Source: Mytilus trossulus
Taxonomy: Eukaryota > Mollusca > Bivalvia > Mytilida > Mytilidae
DNA: 64,000 nucleotides
Assembly: GCF_036588685.1 (NCBI RefSeq)
Contig: NC_086382.1
Coordinates: 59,414,987 to 59,478,986 of the forward strand
Direction: 5' to 3'
Shown here: piece after piece, positions 1 to 11,388 of the stretch
How positions within the stretch are numbered: the first letter of the stretch is position 1
Layout: every line of letters starts with the position of its first letter
The notes under the pieces: generated by a model
What the model was told of the DNA's origin: nothing
The model's input: only the letters and a program-made list of their open reading frames with translations
Databases searched by the model: none
Program-made: the position numbers and the translations under genes

Positions 1-690
1 GTCGTTCAATGTATATACAATCAATTTACAAATTTCACATGGGCAATGGTAGCATACAGGGTTCAAAAATCAAAAGTATGTAAGAATTAATTTCAGAAAT
101 AGACCGAGATTTAAAATAGTCCAAAAGTTAGATAGAATTTATAATCATCCAAAAATAGTTCATTCCACTACGCGATTGAATACTTTTGAAGTTTGTGGTT
201 TAACGTATTTTCTAATTCATAATAAAAATATATCATGACATATAATAGAACTATATCATACTGACAAAGACACGTTATAAGAACCAAAGAAACACAAAAA
301 GTTGCATATACAAAATATACCAGCAAAAAATTGAAGATAATACAAACACATCGAAAGATTGTAGGTCCATGACTGTGTATATGTATATAACATATTTAGT
401 TTGCTTTTAATTTACTGATTACAATATCAAAAGTTATACCAATAAAAATAATATTCAATGATTTTATTACAGTGTTGCATTGGTAATCTTTTAGAAAAAG
501 TTTATTTAAAGGAGCGATAAGTCTACCAGGATCATGTTGTTTTGACTATCATTTTTATTTTGTACGTTTCTCTTTGATGAAAGTACTGGCGTATGTTTGT
601 GTTATATTTCTGTCACGTAGTGTGACGTATGCGGGAGATTTTGCATGTCATTAAACCAGAATCAATCGAACATGTTTTTAATTTTGTTCT
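1..690. other. Gene-free AT-rich stretch
   Basis: I see no reading frame with domain character, no splice-consistent exon and no clear repeat here. Short frames look random. Confidence 0.5.
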
Positions 691-711
691 TTAATTGTCC
701 AGTACCATGTC

Positions 712-955
712 AGAGGGGGGGACCGGGGGATACCCTTCTCCCTTCTCCCACCCCTCTTCTCCTTTCTCCTACCCCTCTTCTCCTTTCTCTCACCCCTCTT
801 CTCCTTTTTTTTGAATTTACCGGAAAAAAGAGAGATATTTAATTTTTTCATATTTTATTTTTTCTCCAACTTTTTCTCCTTTATCCCAGACTTCTTCTCC
901 TTTCTCCTATCCCCTTTCTCCCTGTCTCCCTTACCCCTGTCCTCCCCCTCATGTC
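712..955 (+). repeat. Polypyrimidine tract with ~21-bp tandem units
   Basis: Three near-identical units built on ACCCCTCTTCTCCTTTCTC run from about 735 to 810, follow a G-rich block (GGGGGGACCGGGGG), and continue as C/T-rich sequence to about 955. The strand asymmetry is nearly complete. Short reading frames across it are low-complexity translations and not genes. Confidence 0.75.
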
Positions 956-1079
956 AGGTATATGGCAGTAGTTCGTTTCTATATGTGTTGGCGTTTGTTT
1001 TGTTGCACTTCGGTTTTCCTGTTGTTCCTTTAAATTGTTTTCCTATTATATTTTCCCTCGGTTTTTGTGTGTAGGTTTT

Positions 1080-2520
1080 TTTTACTTAATTGATATATGT
1101 CTTTTGAACACTGTTATGCTACTATTGCCTTTATTATACAAAAAAATCTAATTCACTGAAAAAAAATAGAAAAAAAATTATTGATTTCAAAAAGTAAAAT
1201 TTGAAACTGATAGATCTTGACAATCTACAATATTCGTAACCATTGAAACTCGAACCTTCAACAATTCTTTGATTACTATTCATAATATAATGATGTATCA
1301 ATAGGATTGTATGAACGGATTTTTTGTTCTCAAGAGTCAATTGTTATGTTCAATCGACATCATAATTATGTTGAAGTTGTCGTAACCTTTTTATGGATAA
1401 TTTTAATTGTCTGCTAGGCACAAATTAAAACAAGACATTCCACTAAAGTTAAGATATTTATATGAGACATATTGTAGTAAACATCTAAAGGTGTATTAGG
1501 TCTTTGTCCTTTTAAAATATGTCAGATTGCATGAACTGAATTAAAGCACTTAATAAACGTTGACACATTTCACTCAAATATGTAAAAACTGTAATATGAC
1601 AGACTTATGTCATATTAAACCTCACTCACGCTTTTGAATGATTTGTAAGACTAAGTTTGTTTTAGAATTTTAGGGGCAAAAACGTTTCCTTGTTATAAAA
1701 TTACTTTTTTTAATATTCATGTAAAAGTGTTGAGTTAGATTTCCAAAATGAATTGTTATTTTCAGTATTTTAAAAACATGACAAAAGCTAAATGAATTCA
1801 ACGAACAACTGTCGAAAACTCTTGTCACATTAAGCATGTTAAGGGAGGTGAAAAATACCAAATGGACATTAAATCTCAATCAAATAAAAACTAAACTGAC
1901 CATGATATGACAAAACAAAAAGCGAAACAGATCAAGAGACAAACAACAGTATACAAAACACAACATAGAAAGTCAAAGACTGAGTAAGACGAAACCCAAA
2001 AAAAACAGGGAGGATTTCATTTACTTCCGATTGAACAGATCTTCCTGTCTTGCGTGCAAATATGTATGTAAGAATTTATTTCAATAAATTAGATTATGGA
2101 AGGAATATATTACTGATATTGTTTACTAAAGATTTTTTTTTTTAATTGAATCTAAGGCATTTCCAGCGCCTTGACATTGAACTTGAAAATCACGAGACGG
2201 CAACTTTGAAATAAACGAGTCCATTGTAATACTTAAACTGGATATCAATTAAAACAAACAAATTTTACTCAAAAATTGTTACTTAAAGGATTTTAAGTAA
2301 TTCTTAAAGCGATGTAATAAAATGTATCCCAAATGGTTTATGTGGATTTGTTGTTAGTCTTTTTTTTTCTCGAATTTAAATCTCTATCTTATCTGGTGAA
2401 ATCGTGTTTCTGCTTCTGAATAGTTTATCTTGTCATGAAATTATTTTTTTTTGCTTCGTCTTATCAGTTTGACTATCCGCTTCTCCTCTCTCCCATTTTC
2501 AACCACGGCTACATGTATGT
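1080..2520. other. Non-coding stretch with weak repeat remnant
   Basis: No gene supported. Positions about 1885-2020 are A-rich sequence of a kind that recurs in mussel DNA (memory-based, weak). The rest shows nothing beyond AT-rich sequence and homopolymer runs. Confidence 0.4.
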
Positions 2521-2524
2521 GTAC

Positions 2525-2700
2525 TGAAAAAAAGTGATATCACAAAAATACCAAACTCCAAAGAAAATTCAAAACGGAAAGTCAACAATCAAATAGCAAA
2601 TTATCAAAGGTACCAGGATTATAATTTAATAAGTAACCCACAAGTTCAAACGCATCAAACGAATGGATAACAAACTGTCATATTCCTGACTTGAAAGGAC
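2525..2700 (+). repeat. Dispersed repeat fragment (family shared with 43.78 kb)
   Basis: The block with AATACCAAACTCCAAAG and AAAACGGAAAGTC recurs in diverged form at 43,775-43,850. It is followed by a GGTACCAGGATTATAATTTA block that also occurs at 55.37 and 55.71 kb. The mosaic arrangement looks like fragments of abundant interspersed elements; class not determined. Confidence 0.6.
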
Positions 2701-2940
2701 AGCTGGATTGTTATTTCAGCGATGAGTCCCTTGTTTGATCTAGGACGTGAAATATCCTCATTCAGTTGTTTCCACTCTACCATCGTTTTTGGATAGCCCT
2801 CATGTTAGGTTACTAGTACTTGTCTTGAGGTGGCACAATATAAAGATTTTATAACTTGAACTCTCAATTTTTAAAATGCTGTAACTTTCTAAAAAATGCT
2901 TGAACAAAAAGTGGTAGTTGTGGATAGCTAACTTATTATA

Positions 2941-3601
2941 TCAGCTCAGTAGTCAGTATTTCGGTACTGACATGATTTAACAAACTTTACTAAAATTTGT
3001 CCGTTTATAAATTTATAAATTACATATATTAAGAAACTAAGGTTTCAACTCCCTCAGGCAAAGTTGGCTTTAGATGAATTTGGCTATTTATTTTAGGTAT
3101 TTTTGACATACAGCTCTTCAACGGTTTCGGTACTTATACATCTTCGGATTTCAAATGTTTGGCTTTGAGCGTTCCTGATGAAGGTAAATCTAGAAAAGCG
3201 CTTCGGACGCAAGAAATTAATAACGTGTTGTTTTCAATATTTTACATCACTGGGTCAATACCTCTGCTGGTGGACTATCAGTCCCCGAGGGTATCATCAG
3301 CTCAGTAGTCAGTATTTCGGTACTGACATGATTTAACAAACTTTACTAAATTTTGTCCGTTTATAAATTTATAAATTATTAAGAAACTAAGGTTTCAACT
3401 CCCTCAGGCAAAGTTGGCTTTAGATGAATTTGGCTATCTATTTTAGGTATTTTTGACATACAGCTCTTCAACGGTTTCGGTACTTACTAGTATACATCTT
3501 CGGATTTCAAATGTTTGGCTTTGAGCGTTCCTGATGAAGGTAAATCCAGAAAAGCGCTTCGGACGCAAGAAATTAATAACGTGTTGTTTTCAATATTTTA
3601 T
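2941..3601 (+). repeat. 356-bp tandem repeat, about 1.85 copies
   Basis: Copy 1 is 2941-3296 and copy 2 is 3297-3601. Both begin TCAGCTCAGTAGTCAG and include CTCCCTCAGGCAAAGTTGGC and CGCTTCGGACGCAAGAAAT. Differences are few: a short deletion near 3378, a small insertion near 3490 and scattered substitutions. Copy 2 stops before the CATCACTGGGTCAATACC part of the unit. A diverged piece (CTCCCTCAGGCAAAGATGG) lies at 15,881-15,900. Confidence 0.88.
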
Positions 3602-4630
3602 TACTCTTTCAAATAAATGCAATGTTAGTATGATGCAACAATTATGTAACCAATTATAATGTTAACTGTGTCTAAAATATTTTTCACCAAATTTCCACTT
3701 TCAAATGAAATTAGCTTCTGTATAGGTATTCCTAGAGGATTGGTTTTATTATATGTTGTTCCTATGGCCATTATCTACTAAAGGGTGCCTCAGATTTGAG
3801 ATAGAATGTATAGAACAAATTTTACACCTAATTAAACATTATTTTCTTTTGGTTATGATGTTCACATTAATTAGAGATTTATGAGAGAATGAAATACCAT
3901 AGGGACAATTTGAGACACTCTTTTGAAGCCCATGGTGTGTTGATTAAGATTTCGTTAAAAAAAATGTATAGTTAAACAGATGAAAGAGCTAATGTCGTTC
4001 AAGTGAACTGACCGAGATTTTGCCATTAATTACATAATAATTGATTACACAATGATTGCATAATAAAAATATTGCATTCATTTAAAAGTTCAATCTTTTA
4101 TCTATCTATATATACCTCTTTTATTATTTTGATTGCATTCATAAGAAAGTTACAGCATTTTAAAGGTAAGTGATTGGAAGTAAAAAAATCTTTGTATTGT
4201 GCTACCTTAACTTGATGTTTGTTTCTTGTGAGTATTAGATAATCTTTCAAGACCATAGATAAGGGTTTGTTTGAACTTGTTTGATTATTTAGTTGATAGA
4301 AGTGTTTCGGTTTCTGGTGAACATAAATAAAGCGTTAAATTTTAGACTCCAGTTTTATGTTAACACTTACACCAATTTCAGATCTTTTTTTGGAGAATTT
4401 GGCTGTTGTTAGTTGTGTTGAGTTTTCATTGAAATAAGTAGGCATGTGTAATGATTCGAAAATAAAGACTTTCTGTATTTTTCCAAGATTTTCTCTTTTA
4501 GGATTAAGCCAACAAATGAGGTTCAATATTGTTTAAAAACGTAATACCAAATGCATTCAAAAATTTCTAAAAAGTACAGTATGTTTCCTATTACTTATCT
4601 TTGATGAGTGTTTGCAGAAGTACTTGAACC
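3602..4630. other. Non-coding stretch
   Basis: No gene, repeat boundary or RNA is recognised. The short frame near 4335-4526 has no domain character. Confidence 0.4.
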
Positions 4631-4639
4631 TTAATCCAT

Positions 4640-5590
4640 GGTTCTATTTTGTCAGTACTTTGAACTTTTGCAGGTTGAATAGGATTACAGAATTCACGGA
4701 TTAATGAAACGGACCTGTACGTTTCTGCTGTTTTTAATGCTGGAGCCTTATTAGCACTTTATTAGTCTTCTGGTAGTCTTGATACTGCTTACTTTATATG
4801 TTTTATGACGATCAGACATTGTTCGAGTGCTTCTGTCCAATTCTTAAGAATGGTATTTGGATTTCCGTCTGGTCCCTTAGATAAGGATAGATGTACACTA
4901 TTCAGAAACTTGTTTACGCCTTCCAGTGTTATGTTCAGTTTTGTAATGTTTAATGTAGTTTTTTTTTCAATGTAAATCTGGATCTGACTTTGTTAACACA
5001 GATTTGAAGTGATGTTTAGAATTTCTGTCGTTTCTTTTGTGTCGTTCGTTAGGCCTCAATTCAATTCCAGAGGTGCTAAATCAATATTGTCTAGATTCTC
5101 TGCTTTTATATACTGGTAGGTCCAGACTGCTTGAATGCTATTTTGTCGAATCTTCCATTTATGATAACATTTATGTAATATTGTTCGAAAATTGACGCCA
5201 GTTGCCATTCTGTTTAGCTTCTAGTCTGTTTTCGACATGTTTGTGTAATCATATTGCTTTCCATTTGTGCATCCCATGTAGATGTCTGTTTGACCAATAG
5301 ACTGACCGAATGTTTCGATATCATTTTGAGTGTTTCGATATCATTTTGAACGGTCAATTTAAGTCCATAGCTTTGTGGGTGTACTTCATTCAAGTCAATC
5401 CGTTGACGTCTCATTTATCTGCTTGATTGTATAGATATCCTTGTTATTATGTAAAACATATGTTAGTTCGTTACGTGACATCGCTCTTACAAAGATGTAT
5501 CGAGGTTGTGGGCGTTGCTTACAGAAGTATTGTGTTATCATGTAATCTGTGAAGACGATGTCGTTGTCTGAAATTTCCACTGCATTTTCA
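4640..5590 (-). pseudogene. Decayed non-LTR retrotransposon (LINE) reverse-transcriptase relic
   Basis: Read on the minus strand, several frames join into a LINE-like order. About 5580-5214 gives two open segments in the endonuclease/linker position. About 4960-4820 gives a segment containing KGPDGNPNTILKN, which resembles the RT motif 'K..GPDGIP...LK'. About 4740-4690 gives ETYRSVSLIREFCN, resembling 'NYRPISLL...CK'. Stops and frameshifts separate the pieces (for example around 5215, 5060 and 4790), so it cannot encode a working protein. The clade (Jockey, CR1, RTE or other) cannot be set from these scraps. Confidence 0.6.
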
Positions 5591-6244
5591 GCTGATTTGT
5601 AGATGAGGGACTGGTTGTGAATATTAGATCCAATATGTTTCGTTTACTTCACGGCGTGTTTGTCATGAAGTTGGACATGTCAATGATGGCCGTGTTCAAT
5701 GTTCAGTCCTTTGATTACTCGGCAATATTGACATTTAGTATTGAATGTTAGAAATTTCTCGCTTTCACAAATCTTAGCGTTGTTACAAGTGTCAATAACA
5801 ATTCTTAAGATTCTTATAACGGCGCACTTCTACACAATAGGCTGGATCGCTATATATTATCAGATTATTACATGGCATTTTTCATATCGCATGTATTATC
5901 AGCCCTAGGTTAAATATCAGCCCAAGAGCCGCATGGCATGTTATGATCTTTTTATCATATGCTTCAACAGTGGAGAAAAATAACAGATTCATATTTGGAT
6001 CCTTTTACGTGGTTCCAAAATAGAAGTTTAAAGAGTGAAAAGTTCACATGCAGACGTCGGACCCCAAATTAAGTACATTCGATATGAAATCTTTCTATAT
6101 GACTTAACAGAGAAGAAAAATATTTGAATATGGACGAATCGACCCAAAAATTACATAATAAACACTGTTTGGAAATTAACATTTTTGAAGTAACTCCCTA
6201 AATATTGTTTGAAACTTTGAAAATGCATTTTTTTTAATAATATC

Positions 6245-6345
6245 CGTGTTTGTTTTGTATGTTTTGTATGTTTTGTATGTTTTGTTTTGTTTGTTTGTTT
6301 GTTTGTTGTTTGTTTGTTGTTTTTTTGTTGTTGTTTTTTTACACA
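6245..6345 (+). repeat. GTTT/TTTTGTATG low-complexity repeat
   Basis: Repeats of TTTTGTATG pass into GTTT and GTTGTTT units. It is a simple-sequence tract; the reading frame across it on the minus strand is a translation of the repeat. Confidence 0.85.
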
Positions 6346-6621
6346 ATATACTTTCCAGTATCCAAATAATTGTTTTGTACACTACTAATTGTAATGTTTT
6401 TCATTGAAAACGTAGCATTGTGGTGTATTTTCCGGAATTTGCCGAGCATCACCGGAATGCCATGCGATAACGTTACGGAAAGGCATGTGATAACAATCGA
6501 AGCATGCGATAAACTTTTTATATCAGCCCGCTAAGCATCAATTCGAAAATTTAATGCTATTATCATACAGTAAAATTCATAAGTTATTTAGTATAAGTAT
6601 ATGATAATTTACATATATTGT

Positions 6622-6888
6622 TAAGTACGTCTTAGTCAGTGACAACCCTACAACAGATGTATCCATCGGATCGCCATCAATGATGGTGATACATGGCTGT
6701 GTACATAATGTATATACAACTCGTCTAAACATCAACCCAACAATGTTAGATCTGTAAATTTGCTTTCGCAAATTTTTGGTTCTTCCCTCGCCGGGATTCG
6801 AACCCATGCTACTGTGATATCGTGACACCAAATCGCCTGCACTGCAGCCGTCCCGCTAGACCACACGACCACCTGGCCCAGGAGTTGT
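6622..6888 (-). mobile_element. tRNA-derived SINE, full length
   Basis: On the minus strand the element begins ACAACTCCTGGGCCAGG and within 110 nt shows a pol III A-box-like stretch (GGTCTAGCGGGACGG, near 6850-6865) and a near-consensus B box (GGTTCGAATCC, 6794-6804) followed by CGGCGAGGG, as in a tRNA T arm. The roughly 160-nt body runs down to 6622. It is flanked by an exact 15-bp duplication, ATTTACATATATTGT, at 6607-6621 and 6889-6903, the mark of L1/L2-type target-primed insertion. It is a retroposed copy and not a functional tRNA gene. Confidence 0.88.
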
Positions 6889-6903
6889 ATTTACATATAT
6901 TGT

Positions 6904-8539
6904 ATACACCCGCTCTCACTAAAATGCCATACCCACTAAAACATGCCATTCCTTACTTTATCGTGCATTCACTTTATGTTTAACGGTATTAAAATCTGAT
7001 AAAACAATATTATATATGTAATGACATCATTCTTTCGTATATAAAAATATTTAGTAAGATAGTGACTCTACCTGTATATTTCGTATTACAAACGGGATGT
7101 CATCTTATTTTTGACGTTGGTGTTGTTTTATAAAGACCATAATGTTAACCGACTTATCCTTTGAATAAATGTATTCTGAAAGGTTGTCAATTTAATGCAT
7201 TAGTACAATATTGAAATATGAGTTTTATCGGTACTAACATTGATTACATTTTTATATGAAAATTTAAGGATGTTTCCTACCCCTGAATGCCTAGATTTCA
7301 CAATATTCTCTTTTTTCTTCTTTAATATAATAAAAAAAATTTGCAAGAAATTCAGAGGCCTCCTCTGCATGCCGGGCTAAACATTCATGTCACTAGTTTT
7401 AATAAAATGAAAATATCTGTATATACATTGCTATTTATTTGTACAGTTATGAGAATGTACGATCCTTCATCCTAAAGATGCTGTTTATTTTAAATCTGGC
7501 TTTGTACAATGTCATCATTTACTCAGACTGTTTATGCCGTCTTTACACTAAATCTGTTGGAGTTTACTGATTCGGTACTCTTTTTTTCTGTCTATTGTAT
7601 TTGTGTGTTTGTGTTACAGTTGTTATCTGTGCCTTGTACTGATATTCTAAGTTGAGAAAATTACCTTTGATTAATTAACATTACCATTCTTTACGGCAGA
7701 CAAACTAGCTGACCTGAAACGTACATCATCTTCTTGCAGAAGCATGGGTTTGGATATTGCTAAATTTGAAACCGATAATTCGGTTTCTTATCAGTGTTGA
7801 AAGCATATAATGGCTTACTACCACATCTATTTCACGATGTTGGATAGTTGTCTCGTAAGCTTTCATAACAGGCACATCTCAGGCCTCATTGTATATAAAT
7901 CCAAATAAAGTTCCTTGAAGTCACAACATTACTGTGACAACTTCCACCAAACAGAGTTGAGCTCTAAATTCATGACTGATACAATATTGTATTAAACTTA
8001 AATACCGTGGCAATGTTGCATCAGTAATGAAATTGAATAACAATGTTGATATAAAAAGCAATTGCTGTATGCATTTATTTTATTGTAAAGAATTAATGTT
8101 TGGGCAAACGCTTGAGTGAAATATAATGATCTTTGGAACTTGGGGATCTTAAATTTATTTATTTCTTATATAGCTTGGCACATTTTATTTTAATTGCAAT
8201 TTTCACCCGTTTCATCCCGCACCAAATTTAAAATTTTGCGAAAATACGCATAATACAGGTTTTTTTTATTCGATCTCACGGCCAGTCCTCTTTTCTTGAC
8301 AGGTAAAACCTGTCGCACATTTCTCATAACGGTCACAGGAGTCTTAGAACAATAAGACTCCTTGTTGTATGTACGGAATATCTTATAAGCAATTAAGACA
8401 TATGACATGTATCTCACGGGAATGCTGTATAATAGCTTTAATTACTTTATTTTTATTTTCATTGTTGTATGTTGTTACTCCGAACTGCAAAATGGTCTTT
8501 ACTTATATTTATAATGGTCCCATAAGTACTCAATCTCTC
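6904..8539. other. Non-coding stretch
   Basis: No exon or bounded repeat is supported. The minus-strand frame at 8190-8417 has no recognisable domain. Confidence 0.4.
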
Positions 8540-8630
8540 TAGACCTCGTTTTGCACGTAACTTCCGGCCACGTTAAGCACTTCCTGTCGGCGACCAGAAT
8601 ATTTTCATTTTTTGGAAGACTCAAAGGTTT
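8540..8630 (+). promoter_or_regulatory. Candidate COPB1 promoter/first non-coding exon
   Basis: A small GC-richer island holds ACTTCCGGCCACG (an ETS-type core often seen in housekeeping promoters), then TTCCTGTCGGCGACCAG, then a possible splice donor CAAAG|GTTTGT at 8626/8627. COPB1's first coding exon (12,827) begins right after a splice acceptor with only nine bases of leader, so at least one upstream non-coding exon must exist. This is one of two candidates, the other being near 10,490. RNA data would decide. Confidence 0.3.
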
Positions 8631-8899
8631 GTTAAACACCTATTATTAACAAGTATGAAATAATATATTTACGTTGAATTTGTAATTTTGAACTTCCACG
8701 TATACGGGACACAAAGGTGAAGGAACATGTTGATCACATTCTCAATATGTTTTTCTTTCTAACATTTGTTTTCTTGATAAGATTAAAAAAAAATCAGCTT
8801 TCCTGGTATGTGGTGACTGTTGATGTCAATTAATTGCTGATTAAATCAAACATAAACCTACTATTACAGTTTTGAATTTGGTACACTACCCTTCTTATT

Positions 8900-9871
8900 A
8901 TGAGGCAGGCATTACCTGTAAAAGAGGATGAAGTCTGTATTTTTTTTTAATGTTTATTCAAACATGTTGATAAAAGAATATGGAAATATAGTAACATTTC
9001 CAATATTCATTCTCTTGTAAGGGATTTAGTTGTGACGTTATTTAAGTTATGAAGTCATTGTAACAAAGAAACGCTGTTATCCAGGTAACGTTTTTTTCAT
9101 TAATACAGGGCTCAGGCTACCAGGCGACTTTGGCGAAGAAGTCACTTCTCCCTTTAATTCTGAAGTAGTGTGAGCCCTGTATTATCAAACAATTATTAAA
9201 AATGATTGGATGTTGAATTCCTTCCTATATTTGTTGATATGTTTATATATATACATTTTATTTAAAGTCTCATGCAACATGACCGGAAACAAAAGAAGAT
9301 CGGAAGGGGAAGTAGATCTGAAAAAAAAAGTTAACGATTTTGAGTTCATTAGTAGAATAAAAATTCTGGAAATTTTCCCGAAATTTTTTATTTTTTTTTA
9401 TTGATTTTTCTACTGTCATGACTGTAATATTGGACTTTGTCCCAATATAATTTGTTCGTTATGTCCTTTCAAACAGAAACACTAATAGTAATACATATGT
9501 ATGAGGCAGACATTACTAGTGAAAATATTTTCAATTTAAAATCTGTTAAAAACAAATGGAAATACTGAAAGTTTAACGATGTTGGTTCTCTTGTTCGGGA
9601 TTTAAAAAGTTGTGACATCATTTTCATTGAAAACAAAGAAATGCTATCCTGATGATGTTATGATTTTTCTTATCTAAGACAAAGAATCATCAAAAACAAC
9701 AATTTTTCAGACAGTCTCATGACATATGAGACCAGAAGAAAGAAAGAGATGTCTGTGCAAATGCAGGAAAATAAATAAGTCTGTAAAATAAAAAGTGAAT
9801 GATTGTGAGATCATTACTTAGCTAACATGGTAATTGATGGTAGAACACAAACCTTAGACTAATTTTTCTCT
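8900..9871 (+). repeat. Diverged direct duplication, ~600-bp period
   Basis: Words from 8900-9420 recur in the same order from 9503: ATGAGGCAGGCATTAC / ATGAGGCAGACATTAC, GGGATTTAGTTGTGACG / GGGATTTAAAAAGTTGTGACA, ACAAAGAAACGCTGTTATCC / ACAAAGAAATGCTATCC, and TCTCATG...GACC(A)GAA. The second unit is interrupted at 9872 by the piggyBac-like element and resumes at 11,389 with TTGATTTTTCTACCG, matching TTGATTTTTCTACTG at about 9401 in unit one. Confidence 0.6.
9101..9184. mobile_element. 84-bp mini-MITE with perfect 14-bp terminal inverted repeats
   Basis: TAATACAGGGCTCA at 9101-9114 is exactly complementary to TGAGCCCTGTATTA at 9171-9184. The interior holds GGCGACTTTGGCGAAG and GTCACTTCTCC, also partly self-complementary. 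It lies in unit one of the 8.9-9.9 kb duplication, and I did not find a counterpart in unit two. The superfamily is not assignable. Confidence 0.7.
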
Positions 9872-11388
9872 TTAACCCTTTCCTCCATCAGTGATTTAGC
9901 TAGCGCTCGTCACTTTCGTATTTTACGAAAAGGTTTTAGAAATGACGAAAATATTTCATATCAATTTCGTCACTTAAATTTGGAAAGTGTAAAAATATTT
10001 ACACATCAAATTACTTGAATTCTACCTGTCTTTATGTTTCTGACAAGTTTATGACCCTCAGGTAATTAACGTTTACCAAAGGTGTTAAAAGTTGTGATGA
10101 CAAGTAATCCGCCTATCGCCAATCAGATGGGTCACTAATCCCTTAATTATCATTATAAAACCTCATAAATGATCATTATAATAATCTATTTAAGTTAAAT
10201 CAGTCAGTCAGCTTTTCATTTTAATCTTTTTTCACAGTTCAGTTGTATTTTCGTCATTTGAACAAAATTGATAAACTTCCCGGACATTTCAACTTTATTT
10301 TATTTTCAATATTTCCCTTACGATCATAATTTGCAGTTTGCTTGTCGTAGTTTCGTCAGTTCAACGTATTTTCGTCATACTTTATATAAATATTCATTAA
10401 AAACTTTCGACAACTTCGATTAAAAAGAATGAACTTTATTAAAAACGTAAATATTTTCACTTGCAAACAGGTGCTTCCTGTTCTATGCATTGCGCATGCG
10501 TTAAAGTTCGAAAATGAATCCGTTTTTGTTCTGAAATTATTATTCAATTGTCACTTCCCGTTTTCATTTCATTTTGTTTAAAAATCGAAAGTAAACGTGA
10601 TCTACAGTTTACAGTCATAAGAATCGTCACATTAAGTATAGATGCAGATTCTTCTATCCAATATTAAAGAAATTGATTCCAAATAGATATTAAAACGTAT
10701 TTTCAAGGATATAAATGATTGTGAAGTGAAAAAGTCGTTACAAGTTCATTTGTACAGTGGTTAAAAAATAGAGGCACCCAACTTTTGTTGATAATTAATG
10801 GGTGTTCCCTGAAAATAACTGAAGTGAAGTTTTGATCTTATTACCAGATCCCTATTCTTATCTTCATATCTTAGCATCACATCAGTCAATTCATTCAATA
10901 TTGCCAATAACTGCCTACATAAGCAATCCTAAAGTCTTCAAAGATCCTAGACTAGTCCTTAAAGGACTTGGACATATATGTATAGCTAGTTTGATAAACA
11001 TCCTAGATCCCTTGCTTTATAAAAAAAAATAAGGCTGATTTTTATCGCGCAAAAGTGACTAAAGCCCTCAAAATCCTAGCTAAAACCCTGCCTCCATTGA
11101 AATTGTTTTTTTACATACATGATTTGCATAGGATTTTTCAATCAAATGCTGTAAATATGCTTTAAAGTGTTAATGCATCAATGCCAAAAACAAATATTTC
11201 ATCAAATAAATTTAAGTTGGATATTCCTATGATATTTCTTTTCATATTGGATACAAATTTTATTAAGTCTACTGCAGACACTTTTAAGTCCAAGTGTTTC
11301 AACTGAGGTACTACACAGGCGTCAAAAGTCGTCATTATGTATTAAAAGGGGTGGCGTCAAAAAGCGTCATTATGGAGGAAAGGGTTAA
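9872..11388. mobile_element. Non-autonomous piggyBac-like DNA transposon
   Basis: TTAA (9872-9875) is followed by CCCTTTCCTCCAT (9876-9888). At the other end ATGGAGGAAAGGG (11,372-11,384) is followed by TTAA (11,385-11,388). A TTAA target duplication with CCC/GGG-ended inverted repeats is the piggyBac signature. The 1.5-kb interior has no transposase frame; the small frames at 10,356-10,547 (-) and 10,832-11,032 (+) look random. The left half carries several TTTCGTCA words (9943-9950 reversed, 9965, about 10,249, 10,351 and 10,369), which could be subterminal binding repeats. Confidence 0.82.
10484..10506. promoter_or_regulatory. NRF-1-like palindrome inside the piggyBac-like element
   Basis: TGCATTGCGCATGCGTTAA contains GCGCATGCG, close to the NRF-1 consensus. 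It is GC-rich against its surroundings and lies 2.3 kb upstream of COPB1's first coding exon. Whether it drives transcription is unknown; sequence match only. Confidence 0.25.

Noticed and set aside
6780-6888. A minus-strand tRNA gene
   Set aside because: It has A/B boxes and a T-arm-like end but no complete cloverleaf, and it is the head of a SINE bounded by 15-bp target duplications.
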